This document shows positions 27,464 to 36,023 of a stretch of 64,000 nucleotides of DNA, piece after piece. Position 1 is the first letter of the stretch. Every line of letters begins with the position of its first letter. This stretch comes from Chlorogloea purpurea SAG 13.99 (GTDB lineage: Bacteria > Cyanobacteriota > Cyanobacteriia > Cyanobacteriales > Microcystaceae): NCBI GenBank assembly GCA_016903695.1, contig JADQBB010000008.1, positions 54,286 through 118,285 on the forward strand, given 5' to 3'. A model generated the notes under the pieces. The model was not told where the DNA came from. It was given only the letters and a program-made list of their open reading frames with translations, and ran no database searches. The translations under genes were made by a program, and so were the position numbers.

Positions 27464-28186
27464 GTGCTGACTCTAGGTGTTAATATTGACCATACTGCCA
27501 CGATCCGACAGGCGAGACGCACTGTAGAGCCAGACCCGATAGCGGCAGCGGTTCTAGCCGAATTAGCTGGCGCTGATGGCATTACAGTTCACCTGAGAGA
27601 AGACCGTCGCCATATTCAAGACCGGGATGTGCGATTATTGCGCCAGACGGTGCGAACCCATCTTAATTTGGAGATGGCCCCCACGGAAGAAATGATCGCT
27701 ATCGCCCTCGATATTAAACCCGATTACGTGACTTTAGTTCCCGAACGTCGCGAGGAAGTGACGACAGAAGGGGGTATCGATGTTTCCGGTAATCTCGATC
27801 GCTTTTCCGAGGTGGTAGCGCGTCTTCAAGGGGGCGGCATTCCCGTGTCGTGGTTCATCGACGCCGAACCGAATCAGATTCAAGCCGCGTCTAAAACCGA
27901 GGCCCGGTTTATCGAACTGCACACGGGAAAATATGCGGATGCCAAAAGCGAAACGGAAAGAGAAAAACAACTAGAAGTTCTCAGAAGTGGTTGCGAGATG
28001 GCTAATTTCTGGGGTCTGAGAATCAATGCAGGTCACGGTTTAACTTACTGGAATGTTTACCCCGTGGCTTGTTTACCCGGCATGGAGGAACTCAATATCG
28101 GTCATACCATCATCAGTCGGGCCGTATTGGTGGGTATGGAAAGGGCTGTCAGAGAAATGAAATTGGCGATGAAAGGAGAGTTATGA
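27464..28186 (+). CDS. pdxJ: Pyridoxine 5'-phosphate synthase
   Basis: A 240-residue TIM-barrel enzyme starting at a GTG preceded by AAGGAGA. Signature segments are [49 protein letters not shown] and [15 protein letters not shown]. It condenses 1-deoxyxylulose-5-phosphate with 3-amino-1-hydroxyacetone phosphate to make the vitamin B6 ring. Its TGA overlaps the ATG of ycf54 (ATGA, 28183-28186), indicating translational coupling. Confidence 0.96.
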   Translation: MLTLGVNIDHTATIRQARRTVEPDPIAAAVLAELAGADGITVHLREDRRHIQDRDVRLLRQTVRTHLNLEMAPTEEMIAIALDIKPDYVTLVPERREEVTTEGGIDVSGNLDRFSEVVARLQGGGIPVSWFIDAEPNQIQAASKTEARFIELHTGKYADAKSETEREKQLEVLRSGCEMANFWGLRINAGHGLTYWNVYPVACLPGMEELNIGHTIISRAVLVGMERAVREMKLAMKGEL

Positions 28187-28509
28187 CGACTTATTATTAT
28201 GTATTGGCGAGTCAGAAGTTTTTATTAGAGGAAGAACCGTTAGAGGAAGTTCTCAAAGAGAGAATCCGTAACTATCAGGAACAGGAAAAAGAGATAGATT
28301 TCTGGTTGGTCAGACAACCTGCATTTTTGGAGTCTCCCAAACTGGCCGAAATCAAGAAAAAATGTCCCCAACCCGCAGCGGCGATTATTTCTACTAACTC
28401 CCAGTTTATTACCTGGTTAAAGTTACGTTTAGAGTACGTGATCGTAGATCAGTTTGAAGCCCCAACGGCGGATATTCCCGAACCTTTAGCTTCTTTAACT
28501 TCTGTATGA
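28183..28509 (+). CDS. ycf54: Ycf54, Mg-protoporphyrin IX monomethyl ester cyclase auxiliary factor
   Basis: A 108-residue protein, [20 protein letters not shown]..., with [21 protein letters not shown] and [24 protein letters not shown]. These are the defining segments of Ycf54. In Synechocystis this protein is needed for assembly or activity of the oxygen-dependent ring cyclase (AcsF/CycI), which forms ring E of chlorophyll. The ATG at 28183 overlaps the pdxJ stop, so this start is chosen over upstream in-frame codons. Confidence 0.94.
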   Translation: MTTYYYVLASQKFLLEEEPLEEVLKERIRNYQEQEKEIDFWLVRQPAFLESPKLAEIKKKCPQPAAAIISTNSQFITWLKLRLEYVIVDQFEAPTADIPEPLASLTSV

Positions 28510-28580
28510 TGGTTTGATAGCGAACATGGGGCGGGTCATAATTTCCCCACCCCATAGGGAAATAATATTAATGTTCTTTT

Positions 28581-28790
28581 TTATTGTCCCCGTCCGGGTT
28601 TACAATCAGCGAAACTTAGTGCCTCTGTATGGAGGAAAGTAGCGATCGCCATCTCGATCACCGCTTCAACAGGATAATCGATTTTGGTAGCGCGATCGAT
28701 GAGAGCTTCCCGAATTTGAGGAGGTAAGAGTCTTAATATAATTTCCCCATCTGCGGGCGAGATTTGCTGAGAAGGTTGTTGTACTTGCAT
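28581..28790 (-). CDS. Small hypothetical protein, 69 aa
   Basis: A helical soluble protein with LRLLPPQIREALIDRATKIDYPVEAVIEMAIATFL, which has the look of a short ribbon-helix-helix or CopG-like DNA-binding segment. I cannot assign a family. The ATG at 28790 lies 3 bases beyond the stop of the GIY-YIG gene on the same strand, so the pair is co-transcribed. Confidence 0.65.
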   Translation of the reverse strand: MQVQQPSQQISPADGEIILRLLPPQIREALIDRATKIDYPVEAVIEMAIATFLHTEALSFADCKPGRGQ

Positions 28791-28793
28791 GGG

Positions 28794-29171
28794 CTAGGAC
28801 TCCATAGGAATTTGAACATTATAGGGTGGCTCAGTCGCTCTTAAAATGATCGCCTCTAGTTCTAATAGTAGTGCGGGGTTTTTCGAGTAAGGTATTGTCT
28901 GCACGGCAATTCGTACATCTTTATTGTTGTATTGATCGAGCCAAGCCCACAAAAAAGCTTTGTGCCCGCCTTTAAAGCGACTCCGTAAACTTTTAGTTTT
29001 ACCGATGTAAAGCAGTCCCCGATATTTATGCCTGACCGCGTAAATGCCGGGACGGTCGGGAACATCGCTAAAATCACGGGTCAAAGGTTGACATTGCTCA
29101 AAGGGAGTAAACGCAATTGCATCCAAAACCGCTCTTGCTTGGTTCTGTATTTCAGAGTTGTTCGTTGACAC
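28794..29171 (-). CDS. GIY-YIG nuclease family protein
   Basis: A 125-residue protein with a single GIY-YIG domain: PGIYAVRHKYRGLLYIGKTKSLRSRFKGGHKA holds the GIY and YIG triplets and the catalytic Arg. ELEAIILRATEPPYN carries the metal-binding Glu. Stand-alone proteins of this kind may be housekeeping nucleases or derive from mobile elements; no intron or homing target is seen here. It is transcribed with the small 69-residue gene 3 bases downstream. Confidence 0.88.
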   Translation of the reverse strand: MSTNNSEIQNQARAVLDAIAFTPFEQCQPLTRDFSDVPDRPGIYAVRHKYRGLLYIGKTKSLRSRFKGGHKAFLWAWLDQYNNKDVRIAVQTIPYSKNPALLLELEAIILRATEPPYNVQIPMES

Positions 29172-29359
29172 GGAAAGCTAATCGAACATGAGCCGTTGTT
29201 ACATATTGGATATTACCGTTGCTTTACGGTATTCCAGCATTATAATATAAACATTTGTTAAGCAAATATTGAAAATACGACTATTTAGTGTAAGCAAGTT
29301 CGAGGGCATTGCCAAAACTATTGAGACGAATCAGCAAAGCATTATAGTAAGAGTACAAA

Positions 29360-30022
29360 TTAGAGCAAGCCGCGATAGCGGATGAAAATTAAAATTACCG
29401 CCCAAGAACCGAGAGCAACCTTGACAGCGACCAGAAAATTAAGAATGGGAACGATGCCACCGCTGACCAAAGCCCCTAATTCACCGTGAGGCAATTCAAA
29501 ACCCGATAAAGTGATCACCGAGAGGACGATAAATAGAAGTACGGAAATCTTTTCCCAGGTAGCTGCGTGCCAACGCTTATAAATAGCCTGCATCCATTCG
29601 GGAGAGGAAGTGATAGCGATCAAACCGATGGCCGTACCCCCGGCCACACCGGCGGCGAAGCCTCCACCTGGACTTAAATGACCGCGTATGGCTAACTCTA
29701 CGGCTACAAGAGCGGAGATAGTCGCCCCCAGACGGGCTAGAACGAGCGATGGCTGATCCTGAAAGCGATGGATCTCTAAGGCGGGCTTGTCGTTAGCTAG
29801 TAAATAACTGGCTCCTAGTATGGCGATCGTGAAGACGATGACCTCGAATATAGTGTCGTAGAGGCGGTTACGCAGGATGATGGCGGAAACCGAATTAACC
29901 ACGCCGCTCTCTCTAACGATCGTATCCACGATCGAATTGGGCCCGAAATCCGCAGCCGGGTTGGGCAGGAATAGCATTTTCAGGGCGAGGATCACACCGG
30001 CTGCCAGATAAACCCATTTCAT
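29360..30022 (-). CDS. mnhB: Mrp/Mnh-type Na+/H+ antiporter subunit B
   Basis: A 220-residue membrane protein. The C-terminal half is the MnhB domain (RGHLSPGGGFAAGVAGGTAIGLIAI, ELPHGELGALVSGGIVPILNFLVAVKVALG). The N-terminal part carries extra helices (TIVRESGVVNSVSAIILRNRLYDTIFEVIVF) as in MbhE-like extensions. It is the last gene of a seven-gene minus-strand operon and overlaps the preceding DUF4040 gene by 4 bases. Mrp complexes exchange cytoplasmic Na+ for H+ and are related to complex I membrane subunits. Confidence 0.9.
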   Translation of the reverse strand: MKWVYLAAGVILALKMLFLPNPAADFGPNSIVDTIVRESGVVNSVSAIILRNRLYDTIFEVIVFTIAILGASYLLANDKPALEIHRFQDQPSLVLARLGATISALVAVELAIRGHLSPGGGFAAGVAGGTAIGLIAITSSPEWMQAIYKRWHAATWEKISVLLFIVLSVITLSGFELPHGELGALVSGGIVPILNFLVAVKVALGSWAVILIFIRYRGLL

Positions 30023-30534
30023 GACTTATGATTTCCTGTATAAATAACGGCGGGTGTGTTCTCTCTTACGAGGTTGTAGAAATCGAGAACCCGGAAAGAG
30101 GTTTGATATACTCCAGAGGCGGGAGTGCGAACACAGCGGGCGTGAATTTCCTCGTCTTCATAGGCTTGCATCAGTGCCACCTCGTCGTCGTAGGTGACTA
30201 ATTCCAAGCGCAGGTGATGTTCGCCCGCAGCCGATCGTAAATCTGCCACCAATCGCCCTAAATCCTCGTCCTTCTCGCCGGTTGATAGAACCCCCAGGCG
30301 TAACACCAGCGAGGAACGGATGGCGATCGCGTAGAGAGTTACGGCGAGTAGAGTGCCGACTAAAGCTTCCGTTAAAGCCACATCCGGGGCCCCGAAAATC
30401 GTATATATTAAAGCCGCCATCGCGCCCAGAATACCCCGTAGCACGATCGTTTGATAGGGGTTGGTTTGAGATACCGTCATCAGGGCCGTCAGGGGCAGGA
30501 GAGGCACGAGGAAATACACGTAAATATCACTCAT
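30019..30534 (-). CDS. DUF4040 / MbhD-like antiporter subunit
   Basis: A 171-residue protein. An N-terminal hydrophobic part of about 75 residues has IVLRGILGAMAALIYTIFGAPDVALTEALVGTLLAVTLYAIA, the DUF4040 (MbhD, or MrpA C-terminal) signature. The soluble tail is probably cytoplasmic (LGRLVADLRSAAGEHHLRLELVTYDDE). In canonical Mrp systems this segment is fused to the large NuoL-like MrpA; here it stands alone. It overlaps mnhG by 8 bases and mnhB by 4. Confidence 0.87.
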   Translation of the reverse strand: MSDIYVYFLVPLLPLTALMTVSQTNPYQTIVLRGILGAMAALIYTIFGAPDVALTEALVGTLLAVTLYAIAIRSSLVLRLGVLSTGEKDEDLGRLVADLRSAAGEHHLRLELVTYDDEVALMQAYEDEEIHARCVRTPASGVYQTSFRVLDFYNLVRENTPAVIYTGNHKS

Positions 30535-30808
30535 CTCCCACTACCTCCTCTTGAGAACAATAGGCGAGAACGTAACCTAACATCGTGTTCCAGATGGCGA
30601 GAAAGATAATCCCCAACAGGAGTAAGGGCCACTCTCGCGGGATCTTCAGGAACAATCCCAACATGAAAGCCATCGAGCCGAGAGTGTCGGCGATCGAGAG
30701 ACTGTGCAACTTGAACAGGACAGAGCGATCTCGCGGTAGGGCGGAAGTACCCCAAACCCAGAAAACTATACCCACCCCCATAAAGAGATAACTGAAAAAG
30801 TCGATCAT
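30527..30808 (-). CDS. mnhG: Monovalent cation/H+ antiporter subunit G
   Basis: A 93-residue three-helix protein. SYLFMGVGIVFWVWGTSALPRDRSVLFKLHSLSIADTLGSMAFMLGLFL matches the MnhG/PhaG family, including the conserved KLHxxSxADTxG motif. It is part of the Mrp-like membrane complex. Its ATG overlaps the mnhF stop by 4 bases, and its own stop overlaps the DUF4040 gene by 8. Confidence 0.92.
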   Translation of the reverse strand: MIDFFSYLFMGVGIVFWVWGTSALPRDRSVLFKLHSLSIADTLGSMAFMLGLFLKIPREWPLLLLGIIFLAIWNTMLGYVLAYCSQEEVVGDE

Positions 30809-31062
30809 ACTGCCCCCAATCGTTTGAGAATATGTGCCAATAACATCAACCCGGCGTTACCGACGCTGAGAATGATCACCGCCGCCATGCCGATCATCCA
30901 ATCGTCTCTGAGTACGGAGACGAATAACATGATGATCCCGGCTTTCGAGGCGATACTAGCCAGGGCCAGTAGCCGCTGCCAAAGGTTCTCATCACGCCAT
31001 GCCTGGTAAATAGGTATTAATAAAGTCAAGATCATGGCGATCAGTAGTAGATTCATGATCAT
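30805..31062 (-). CDS. mnhF: Antiporter subunit F (MrpF/MnhF)
   Basis: An 85-residue protein with three membrane helices and the MrpF-type pattern (IYQAWRDENLWQRLLALASIASKAGIIMLFVS, DWMIGMAAVIILSVGNAGLMLLA). It lies between mnhE and mnhG with 4-base overlaps on both sides. Identification rests on size, hydropathy and position as much as on motifs. Confidence 0.85.
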   Translation of the reverse strand: MIMNLLLIAMILTLLIPIYQAWRDENLWQRLLALASIASKAGIIMLFVSVLRDDWMIGMAAVIILSVGNAGLMLLAHILKRLGAV

Positions 31063-31454
31063 GGCCGGCCCCTCCTCACCCGGTGGACTTCATACCAGCC
31101 GTTTTCCTGATATTTGAGAACGATCGTTTTCGGGGTGAAAGTGATCAGGAAAATATCCATGAATATCAGCCCTGGTGTTCTATGGGGCGGCATTTTTTCG
31201 TGGATGATCTCCTCTCGCTCGTGGGGGTGAAAAAGCATCTCGAAGGCTTCCATGTAAGCTTGAGGGATGGCGAGGAGAACTTTTCTCGTCATCGACCACC
31301 AATCCTTAACAGTTTCCCGCCCCGGATAGGCTCGGGGGATGAGGAAGGCAACGAGCAAACCGATAGCGATATTGGTGATGCCGAAGTTGTCCGTAAGTAG
31401 CAACCAGAGAGTTAAGCGCAGGATTATCTGTCCGATCATAGAAGCCTCGATCAA
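31059..31454 (-). CDS. mnhE: Na+/H+ antiporter subunit E
   Basis: A 131-residue protein of the MnhE family. Two to three N-terminal membrane helices (IILRLTLWLLLTDNFGITNIAIGLLVAFLIP) are followed by a cytoplasmic domain ending MDIFLITFTPKTIVLKYQENGWYEVHRVRRG. The TP-K-x-V segment is characteristic. It is 3 bases after mnhD and overlaps mnhF by 4. Confidence 0.9.
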   Translation of the reverse strand: MIEASMIGQIILRLTLWLLLTDNFGITNIAIGLLVAFLIPRAYPGRETVKDWWSMTRKVLLAIPQAYMEAFEMLFHPHEREEIIHEKMPPHRTPGLIFMDIFLITFTPKTIVLKYQENGWYEVHRVRRGRP

Positions 31455-31457
31455 TAA

Positions 31458-32906
31458 TTAGCCGAAAATATAGGAACTACGAGAGAAAGCCATCCAGAAA
31501 AGGGCGATCAACATTAAAGTCATCGCACCCGTTAAATGCTCGAATTTCTCCCAAGCTGTGGGTAATTTGAAACTCGTACCCCGGATGAGGAACCAGTAGG
31601 CGGCCCAACCGGCGGCGATCGTCAATAGGGGTTTAAGTACATTAGCGACGTTATAAGCGTCGTAATAAGCGATATTAGCCGCAAAGAGTCCGCCGATCAA
31701 TAAGGTGGCGGCAGGCCAGAAACCTGGTTTGGTTTTGCCATCTCCGCCCCGGGGCAGGAAGATAAATTTGGCAAAAGAGGCCGCAGTTCCGAAAGCGGCT
31801 AAATTCATGCCGATTACCTGCCAGTCCAAGAGATTTTTCATGGTCAGGACTTTCGCCCCGAAACCGGATAACATGGGGAAACCGGAGATGGAGAAACTCG
31901 CCAGAACCAGAGCTATCCAAACCGGGGTGGCTATGGGGGTTTTCTGTAATTCTTTGAAATTCCGGCCCGGTAATTCTCCCGCCGTCAAGAATAGAGAAGA
32001 TTTAACCAGTCCGTGTGTCAGGGCGTAGAAGCCTCCCACCTCCGGGGCGGCGAGGATAAAACCCAACTGGGAGACGGTATGAAAGGCGAGCATTCTTTTC
32101 GTGTCCTTTTCAAAGCAGGCGTAAAATACTCCCAAAAGCGCCGTACCCACTCCCAACACCCTGATTATCGGCTCTATCTCCGGTAATAATAGGGCGAAAC
32201 GTACCATCGGGTAGACTCCCGCTTTGACCACGATTCCCGACATCATCGCCGAGACGGGGGTTTCCGACTCGGAATGAGTCATGGGCAACCACAAACCGGA
32301 GACGAAAACCCCACCCTTAACCAGTAAACCGAGGAATATCAAGGCGAAAGCTTCGAGGGGTGCTTTGGCTAAACCTTCAAAACTGAAGGTATAACTGGCT
32401 TTATAAACTAATACCGCGCCGACTAGATAAAATAGCATCGCCGTGTTACTGACGAATAGATAGCGCAGCCCCACCCAGAGAGAACGATCGCCCCTGGGAT
32501 AGGCTATCAAGAGAAAGGCGGCGAGCCCGCTTACTTCCAAAGCCACGTACAGACTGATCAGATCGGTACATATGAACGCAGCGTTAATACTGCCGTGTAA
32601 GATGGCTAATTGAGCGTAAAAAAACTTGTTCTTATCGCTGTGCCAACAGTAGAGGACTACGCCGGCCGTCACTAGAGCGTTAGTGAGGATGAAGAAGGCG
32701 CTCAACTGGTCGGCTACCAATGTCACCCCGAAACTGTTTAACAATTGAACGCTCAAGGGGGCTTTTTCCAAGAATAAAGCACTGGCATAGGCAGCGGAAA
32801 TAATCGCCGTCATCAACGCCAGAATTTTCTCGCTTCTCGGTATTAAATAGATCGAGAATCCCAAACAGAAGGGAATTACCAACCAAACCAGACTGAGAAA
32901 TGTCAC
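31458..32906 (-). CDS. mnhD: Proton-conducting antiporter subunit D (NuoM/NdhD-like)
   Basis: A 482-residue protein with about 13-14 membrane helices. The proton-channel Glu/Lys residues of the NuoM/MrpD family can be seen in YVALEVSGLAAFLL (Glu on TM5) and GLLVKGGVFVSGLWLPMTHSESETPVSAMMSGIVVKAGVYPMVRF (Lys on TM7, then TM8). It is the only large NuoL/M/N-type subunit in this operon. It is related to the cyanobacterial NdhD5/NdhD6 group, which are not part of NDH-1 proper. It overlaps the upstream mnhC by 4 bases. Confidence 0.92.
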   Translation of the reverse strand: MTFLSLVWLVIPFCLGFSIYLIPRSEKILALMTAIISAAYASALFLEKAPLSVQLLNSFGVTLVADQLSAFFILTNALVTAGVVLYCWHSDKNKFFYAQLAILHGSINAAFICTDLISLYVALEVSGLAAFLLIAYPRGDRSLWVGLRYLFVSNTAMLFYLVGAVLVYKASYTFSFEGLAKAPLEAFALIFLGLLVKGGVFVSGLWLPMTHSESETPVSAMMSGIVVKAGVYPMVRFALLLPEIEPIIRVLGVGTALLGVFYACFEKDTKRMLAFHTVSQLGFILAAPEVGGFYALTHGLVKSSLFLTAGELPGRNFKELQKTPIATPVWIALVLASFSISGFPMLSGFGAKVLTMKNLLDWQVIGMNLAAFGTAASFAKFIFLPRGGDGKTKPGFWPAATLLIGGLFAANIAYYDAYNVANVLKPLLTIAAGWAAYWFLIRGTSFKLPTAWEKFEHLTGAMTLMLIALFWMAFSRSSYIFG

Positions 32907-33238
32907 GGGGTATTACTCCTTTCTATGTGGTCGGTGTCCAAGGTTGGATGATTGCGCGACAGTTTCATCGTGCCTACTAGCATCACCGCTTGAATCGAGA
33001 AACCGATAACGATCGCCGTTAGGATTACCGCTTGAGGTACGGGATCGGCGTAGGCGATATTTTTTACATCGGAGACGATCGGTGTGAAGGAACCATCTCT
33101 AGCCGACATGAGGACGAAATAAGCCACCACTCCCGTACTCATCACATCCATAGAAACGATTTTCATGATTAAATTCTTTTTCCAGATTATTCCGAAAAAG
33201 CCAGTTAATATAGTCGCAAATATACAAGCTTCTAACAC
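32903..33238 (-). CDS. mnhC: NuoK-like antiporter subunit C
   Basis: A 111-residue protein with three helices. MSTGVVAYFVLMSA, DPVPQAVILTAIVIGFSIQAVML is the NuoK/MnhC signature with the conserved DPxPQAxxLTAIVI motif. It is the first gene of the operon. The 242 bases upstream (33239-33480) must contain the operon promoter, but I cannot place one with confidence. Confidence 0.93.
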   Translation of the reverse strand: MLEACIFATILTGFFGIIWKKNLIMKIVSMDVMSTGVVAYFVLMSARDGSFTPIVSDVKNIAYADPVPQAVILTAIVIGFSIQAVMLVGTMKLSRNHPTLDTDHIERSNTP

Positions 33239-33480
33239 AGAAAATCCCCTACTACTAAAGGGTACTTAGAGCCAATAGATATGTTTAATAAAATTTTAAT
33301 CCATTTTAGCTTGTTTTGAAATTTTTAACGCTACTTGTTCTTAATGATTTTGGTACTCAAATATTGCCAAGCTGGTTTATTTATATCTCTATATAAATAT
33401 GATAGAGATCATTAAATACTCAAAATTTGCATCGCACATCGATTTTCAATTCACACACCATATTGTCAGGATAGATAGTT

Positions 33481-35883
33481 TTAGAGAATATCTTTGCGCT
33501 TTTGTAGCCAGCAGGTTATGAGTAGATAAACGATCGTATGCACCCCTAATATTCCCCAATTTATCGATAAATTACGCCAAGAGAGGTCATACACCCCGTT
33601 AGGGTCTTCAAAGGGAAGGGCAACGCCAAAAGAGTTTAATTGTTGGGCTTTAGCGATCATCTTCTCAACGCCGACCAACACCCCGTAAGCACCTATAGAC
33701 CAACGGCTGATCATCAACCACGATAAATATTTACCGATATTATCGAGATTGAATAACACCCCGGCGAAGATAATTTGCGGGATGAGTAATAAGGGTAAAG
33801 CACTATTAGCCTGGGTTATATTTTTAACCGCTGCCGATACCATCAAACCGAGATTAATGGCTGAAAAAATAGTCAAGAAAGTAGTTATAAATAATCCTAA
33901 AAACCAGGGTAGCAATGAGGGGTTAGGATGGTCGAAAGCAATTAACACGGTCAGGGTGATTAAAAGAGACTGCGCCGAGCAAACTAAACCTAATACCGCT
34001 AACTTAGAGAGAATATAGTTGAGCAATCCTAAGTTTATCAATCTTTCACGCGTGTAAATAGCCCACTCTTTAACTATTTCCTGTAGAGAACTCGCTAAAC
34101 CCACCCATGAACAAGCCGAAGAAATAACGAATAAAACCCTTAAAGCGAGGGGGGCGGCTTTACTGGCCAGGTCTAGAGTCGCGTTATCCGGTAACGAGAA
34201 AGGGTCTTGACCTTTCAAAACCAGCCCGATGAGGACAATACCGATCGGTGCCGTGATCAAATAGAGTATTAAGCTGGTTCTATCCCTGAGTGTAAGGGTG
34301 AAATAACGCTGACTCAAAACCTTTATCTGACGGATGACAGAACTTTTAACCTGTTTCGGTGTATTTTGGTTAGTCTGAAACTTTTTATTGAGTTTTGCCT
34401 CTATATTATTGGCGTAGTCGGCGGAAACTCGGAAACGCTCTCTCGCTAATTCTACTTCTTTTTTATCTTCTAATTGTACGTATATATCCGCGAAGTCTCG
34501 ATCGTTAACTCCAAAATATTGCAGACAATCGGTCGGCGAACCGAAATAGCAAAGATTACCGCCCCCACCCAAGAAAGCAACTAGATCGCACAGTTTAATA
34601 TTATTAGTAGCGTGGGTGACTAGAACGATCGTGCGCCCTTGTCGCGATAGTTTCCCTAATAGTTCCATCATCTTTTTATCCAAACCCGGATCTAATCCCG
34701 ATGTGGGTTCATCTAAAAAGAACAATTTCGGATCTGCTAATAACTCCAGGGCGATACTAACCCGCTTTAATTGACCGCCGCTGAGGTCTCTTACTAAAGT
34801 GTTTTTCCTTTCTGTCAGTTCCACTAGCCCCAAGTTTTTATCGATGACTTCCTGAAAATCAAGGTCGGGGGGTAAGCGTAATCGGGCACCGTAAAGCAGC
34901 ACTTCTCCCACCGTTAAATCCTTATGGACAATATCGAATTGGGGCACGTATCCTATTTGAGTCCGGTAGATATTGAAGTTATTTCTCAAGTCCTCACCGT
35001 TTAGATAAACTTTACCCGAAGTAGTGACTTCTATACCCAATAAAGTTTTCAATAAAGTGGATTTTCCCGCACCGCTACCGCCGACTATAGCGACAAATTG
35101 ACCTGGTTCGATCGGTAAAGAAATATGATTGAGGATGACGAGGGGATTGTTAGCTCGATCGCGGACGATTTTCACCACATTTTCCGCGTCGAGTCGGATG
35201 TTATCGCCTTGGTCTATTAATACTAGATCATCGCCTTGGAGAACGAAAGTAAAAGGCCCGACGCGTAAAATATTACCCCGGTTTAATACGCCCTCGCCTG
35301 AGACTTTCTGCCCGTTGATGAAAACACCGTTAGCGCTGTAATCCTTGACAATGTATCGCCCCTGATTATCTCGATCGATCGTAGCGTGGCGACGGGAAAT
35401 AGTGGGCGCGTCTAATACTAATGTAGCGGTGGAGTCACGACCGAGTAAAACCGATCGATTCAGTAAAGAGACCGTTTTCTGTGTAGGGGGTTTGGTAGAG
35501 TCGAAATTATCGGGATTGTAATAAGTTATTGTCACCCAGTTTTGGGGGTCTTGACCGATGCGGATTTCATCGCCGTTTTGCAGTTTGTAACCTTCTCTGG
35601 GAGTGATGACCCTGTTGTTGATGAACAGTTGATTGGAACTAGGATTAGCGTCGTCTTTGCCGTCGTATATCCAGTAATCTTGCCCGATACGTTTAAAACG
35701 GGATTGAATCCGACTTACCACCCCCCAATCATCCGGCACGAGTAAATCCACCTCTTGAGGGTCTCGACCCAGTTTATGATAGGAACGGGACAGGTTGAAA
35801 GAGGGTAGGGCTGACCCTTGGTTATTGAGGATTATATAGGGGTCGCGGGCGATTTGGGTTTTATTGGGGATGGGATTGACCAT
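33481..35883 (-). CDS. ABCG-type transporter with two N-terminal FHA domains
   Basis: An 800-residue half-transporter. Two FHA domains (about 20-125 and 135-220; the second has LLGRDSTATLVLDAPTISRRHATI and SANGVFINGQKV) are followed by an ABC ATPase (about 240-450). This has Walker A GGSGAGKST, signature LSGGQLKRVSIALELL and Walker B LFFLDEPTSGLDPG. A linker and an ABC-2-type permease with six helices (about 535-795) complete it. FHA domains bind phosphothreonine, so the pump is probably recruited or controlled by Ser/Thr kinases. The substrate is unknown. Such FHA-ABCG fusions are common in cyanobacteria. Confidence 0.92.
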   Translation of the reverse strand: MVNPIPNKTQIARDPYIILNNQGSALPSFNLSRSYHKLGRDPQEVDLLVPDDWGVVSRIQSRFKRIGQDYWIYDGKDDANPSSNQLFINNRVITPREGYKLQNGDEIRIGQDPQNWVTITYYNPDNFDSTKPPTQKTVSLLNRSVLLGRDSTATLVLDAPTISRRHATIDRDNQGRYIVKDYSANGVFINGQKVSGEGVLNRGNILRVGPFTFVLQGDDLVLIDQGDNIRLDAENVVKIVRDRANNPLVILNHISLPIEPGQFVAIVGGSGAGKSTLLKTLLGIEVTTSGKVYLNGEDLRNNFNIYRTQIGYVPQFDIVHKDLTVGEVLLYGARLRLPPDLDFQEVIDKNLGLVELTERKNTLVRDLSGGQLKRVSIALELLADPKLFFLDEPTSGLDPGLDKKMMELLGKLSRQGRTIVLVTHATNNIKLCDLVAFLGGGGNLCYFGSPTDCLQYFGVNDRDFADIYVQLEDKKEVELARERFRVSADYANNIEAKLNKKFQTNQNTPKQVKSSVIRQIKVLSQRYFTLTLRDRTSLILYLITAPIGIVLIGLVLKGQDPFSLPDNATLDLASKAAPLALRVLFVISSACSWVGLASSLQEIVKEWAIYTRERLINLGLLNYILSKLAVLGLVCSAQSLLITLTVLIAFDHPNPSLLPWFLGLFITTFLTIFSAINLGLMVSAAVKNITQANSALPLLLIPQIIFAGVLFNLDNIGKYLSWLMISRWSIGAYGVLVGVEKMIAKAQQLNSFGVALPFEDPNGVYDLSWRNLSINWGILGVHTIVYLLITCWLQKRKDIL

Positions 35884-36023
35884 TAATAAAGAGATTCAAG
35901 AAAAAATTCGTGCGATCGTTCCTAAACGGTAAGATAGAAATAATGTCTTTAATGTTACAGTCAGTTCCCCTAGACGCTCAAGAGTAACAAAGCATCGTAC
36001 TCCATGACTTAATTTTTATCGAA

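Noticed and set aside
28069..28509. A 146-residue version of Ycf54 starting inside pdxJ
   Set aside because: The Ycf54 family starts at MTTYYYV, and the ATGA overlap with the pdxJ stop gives the standard operon start at 28183.
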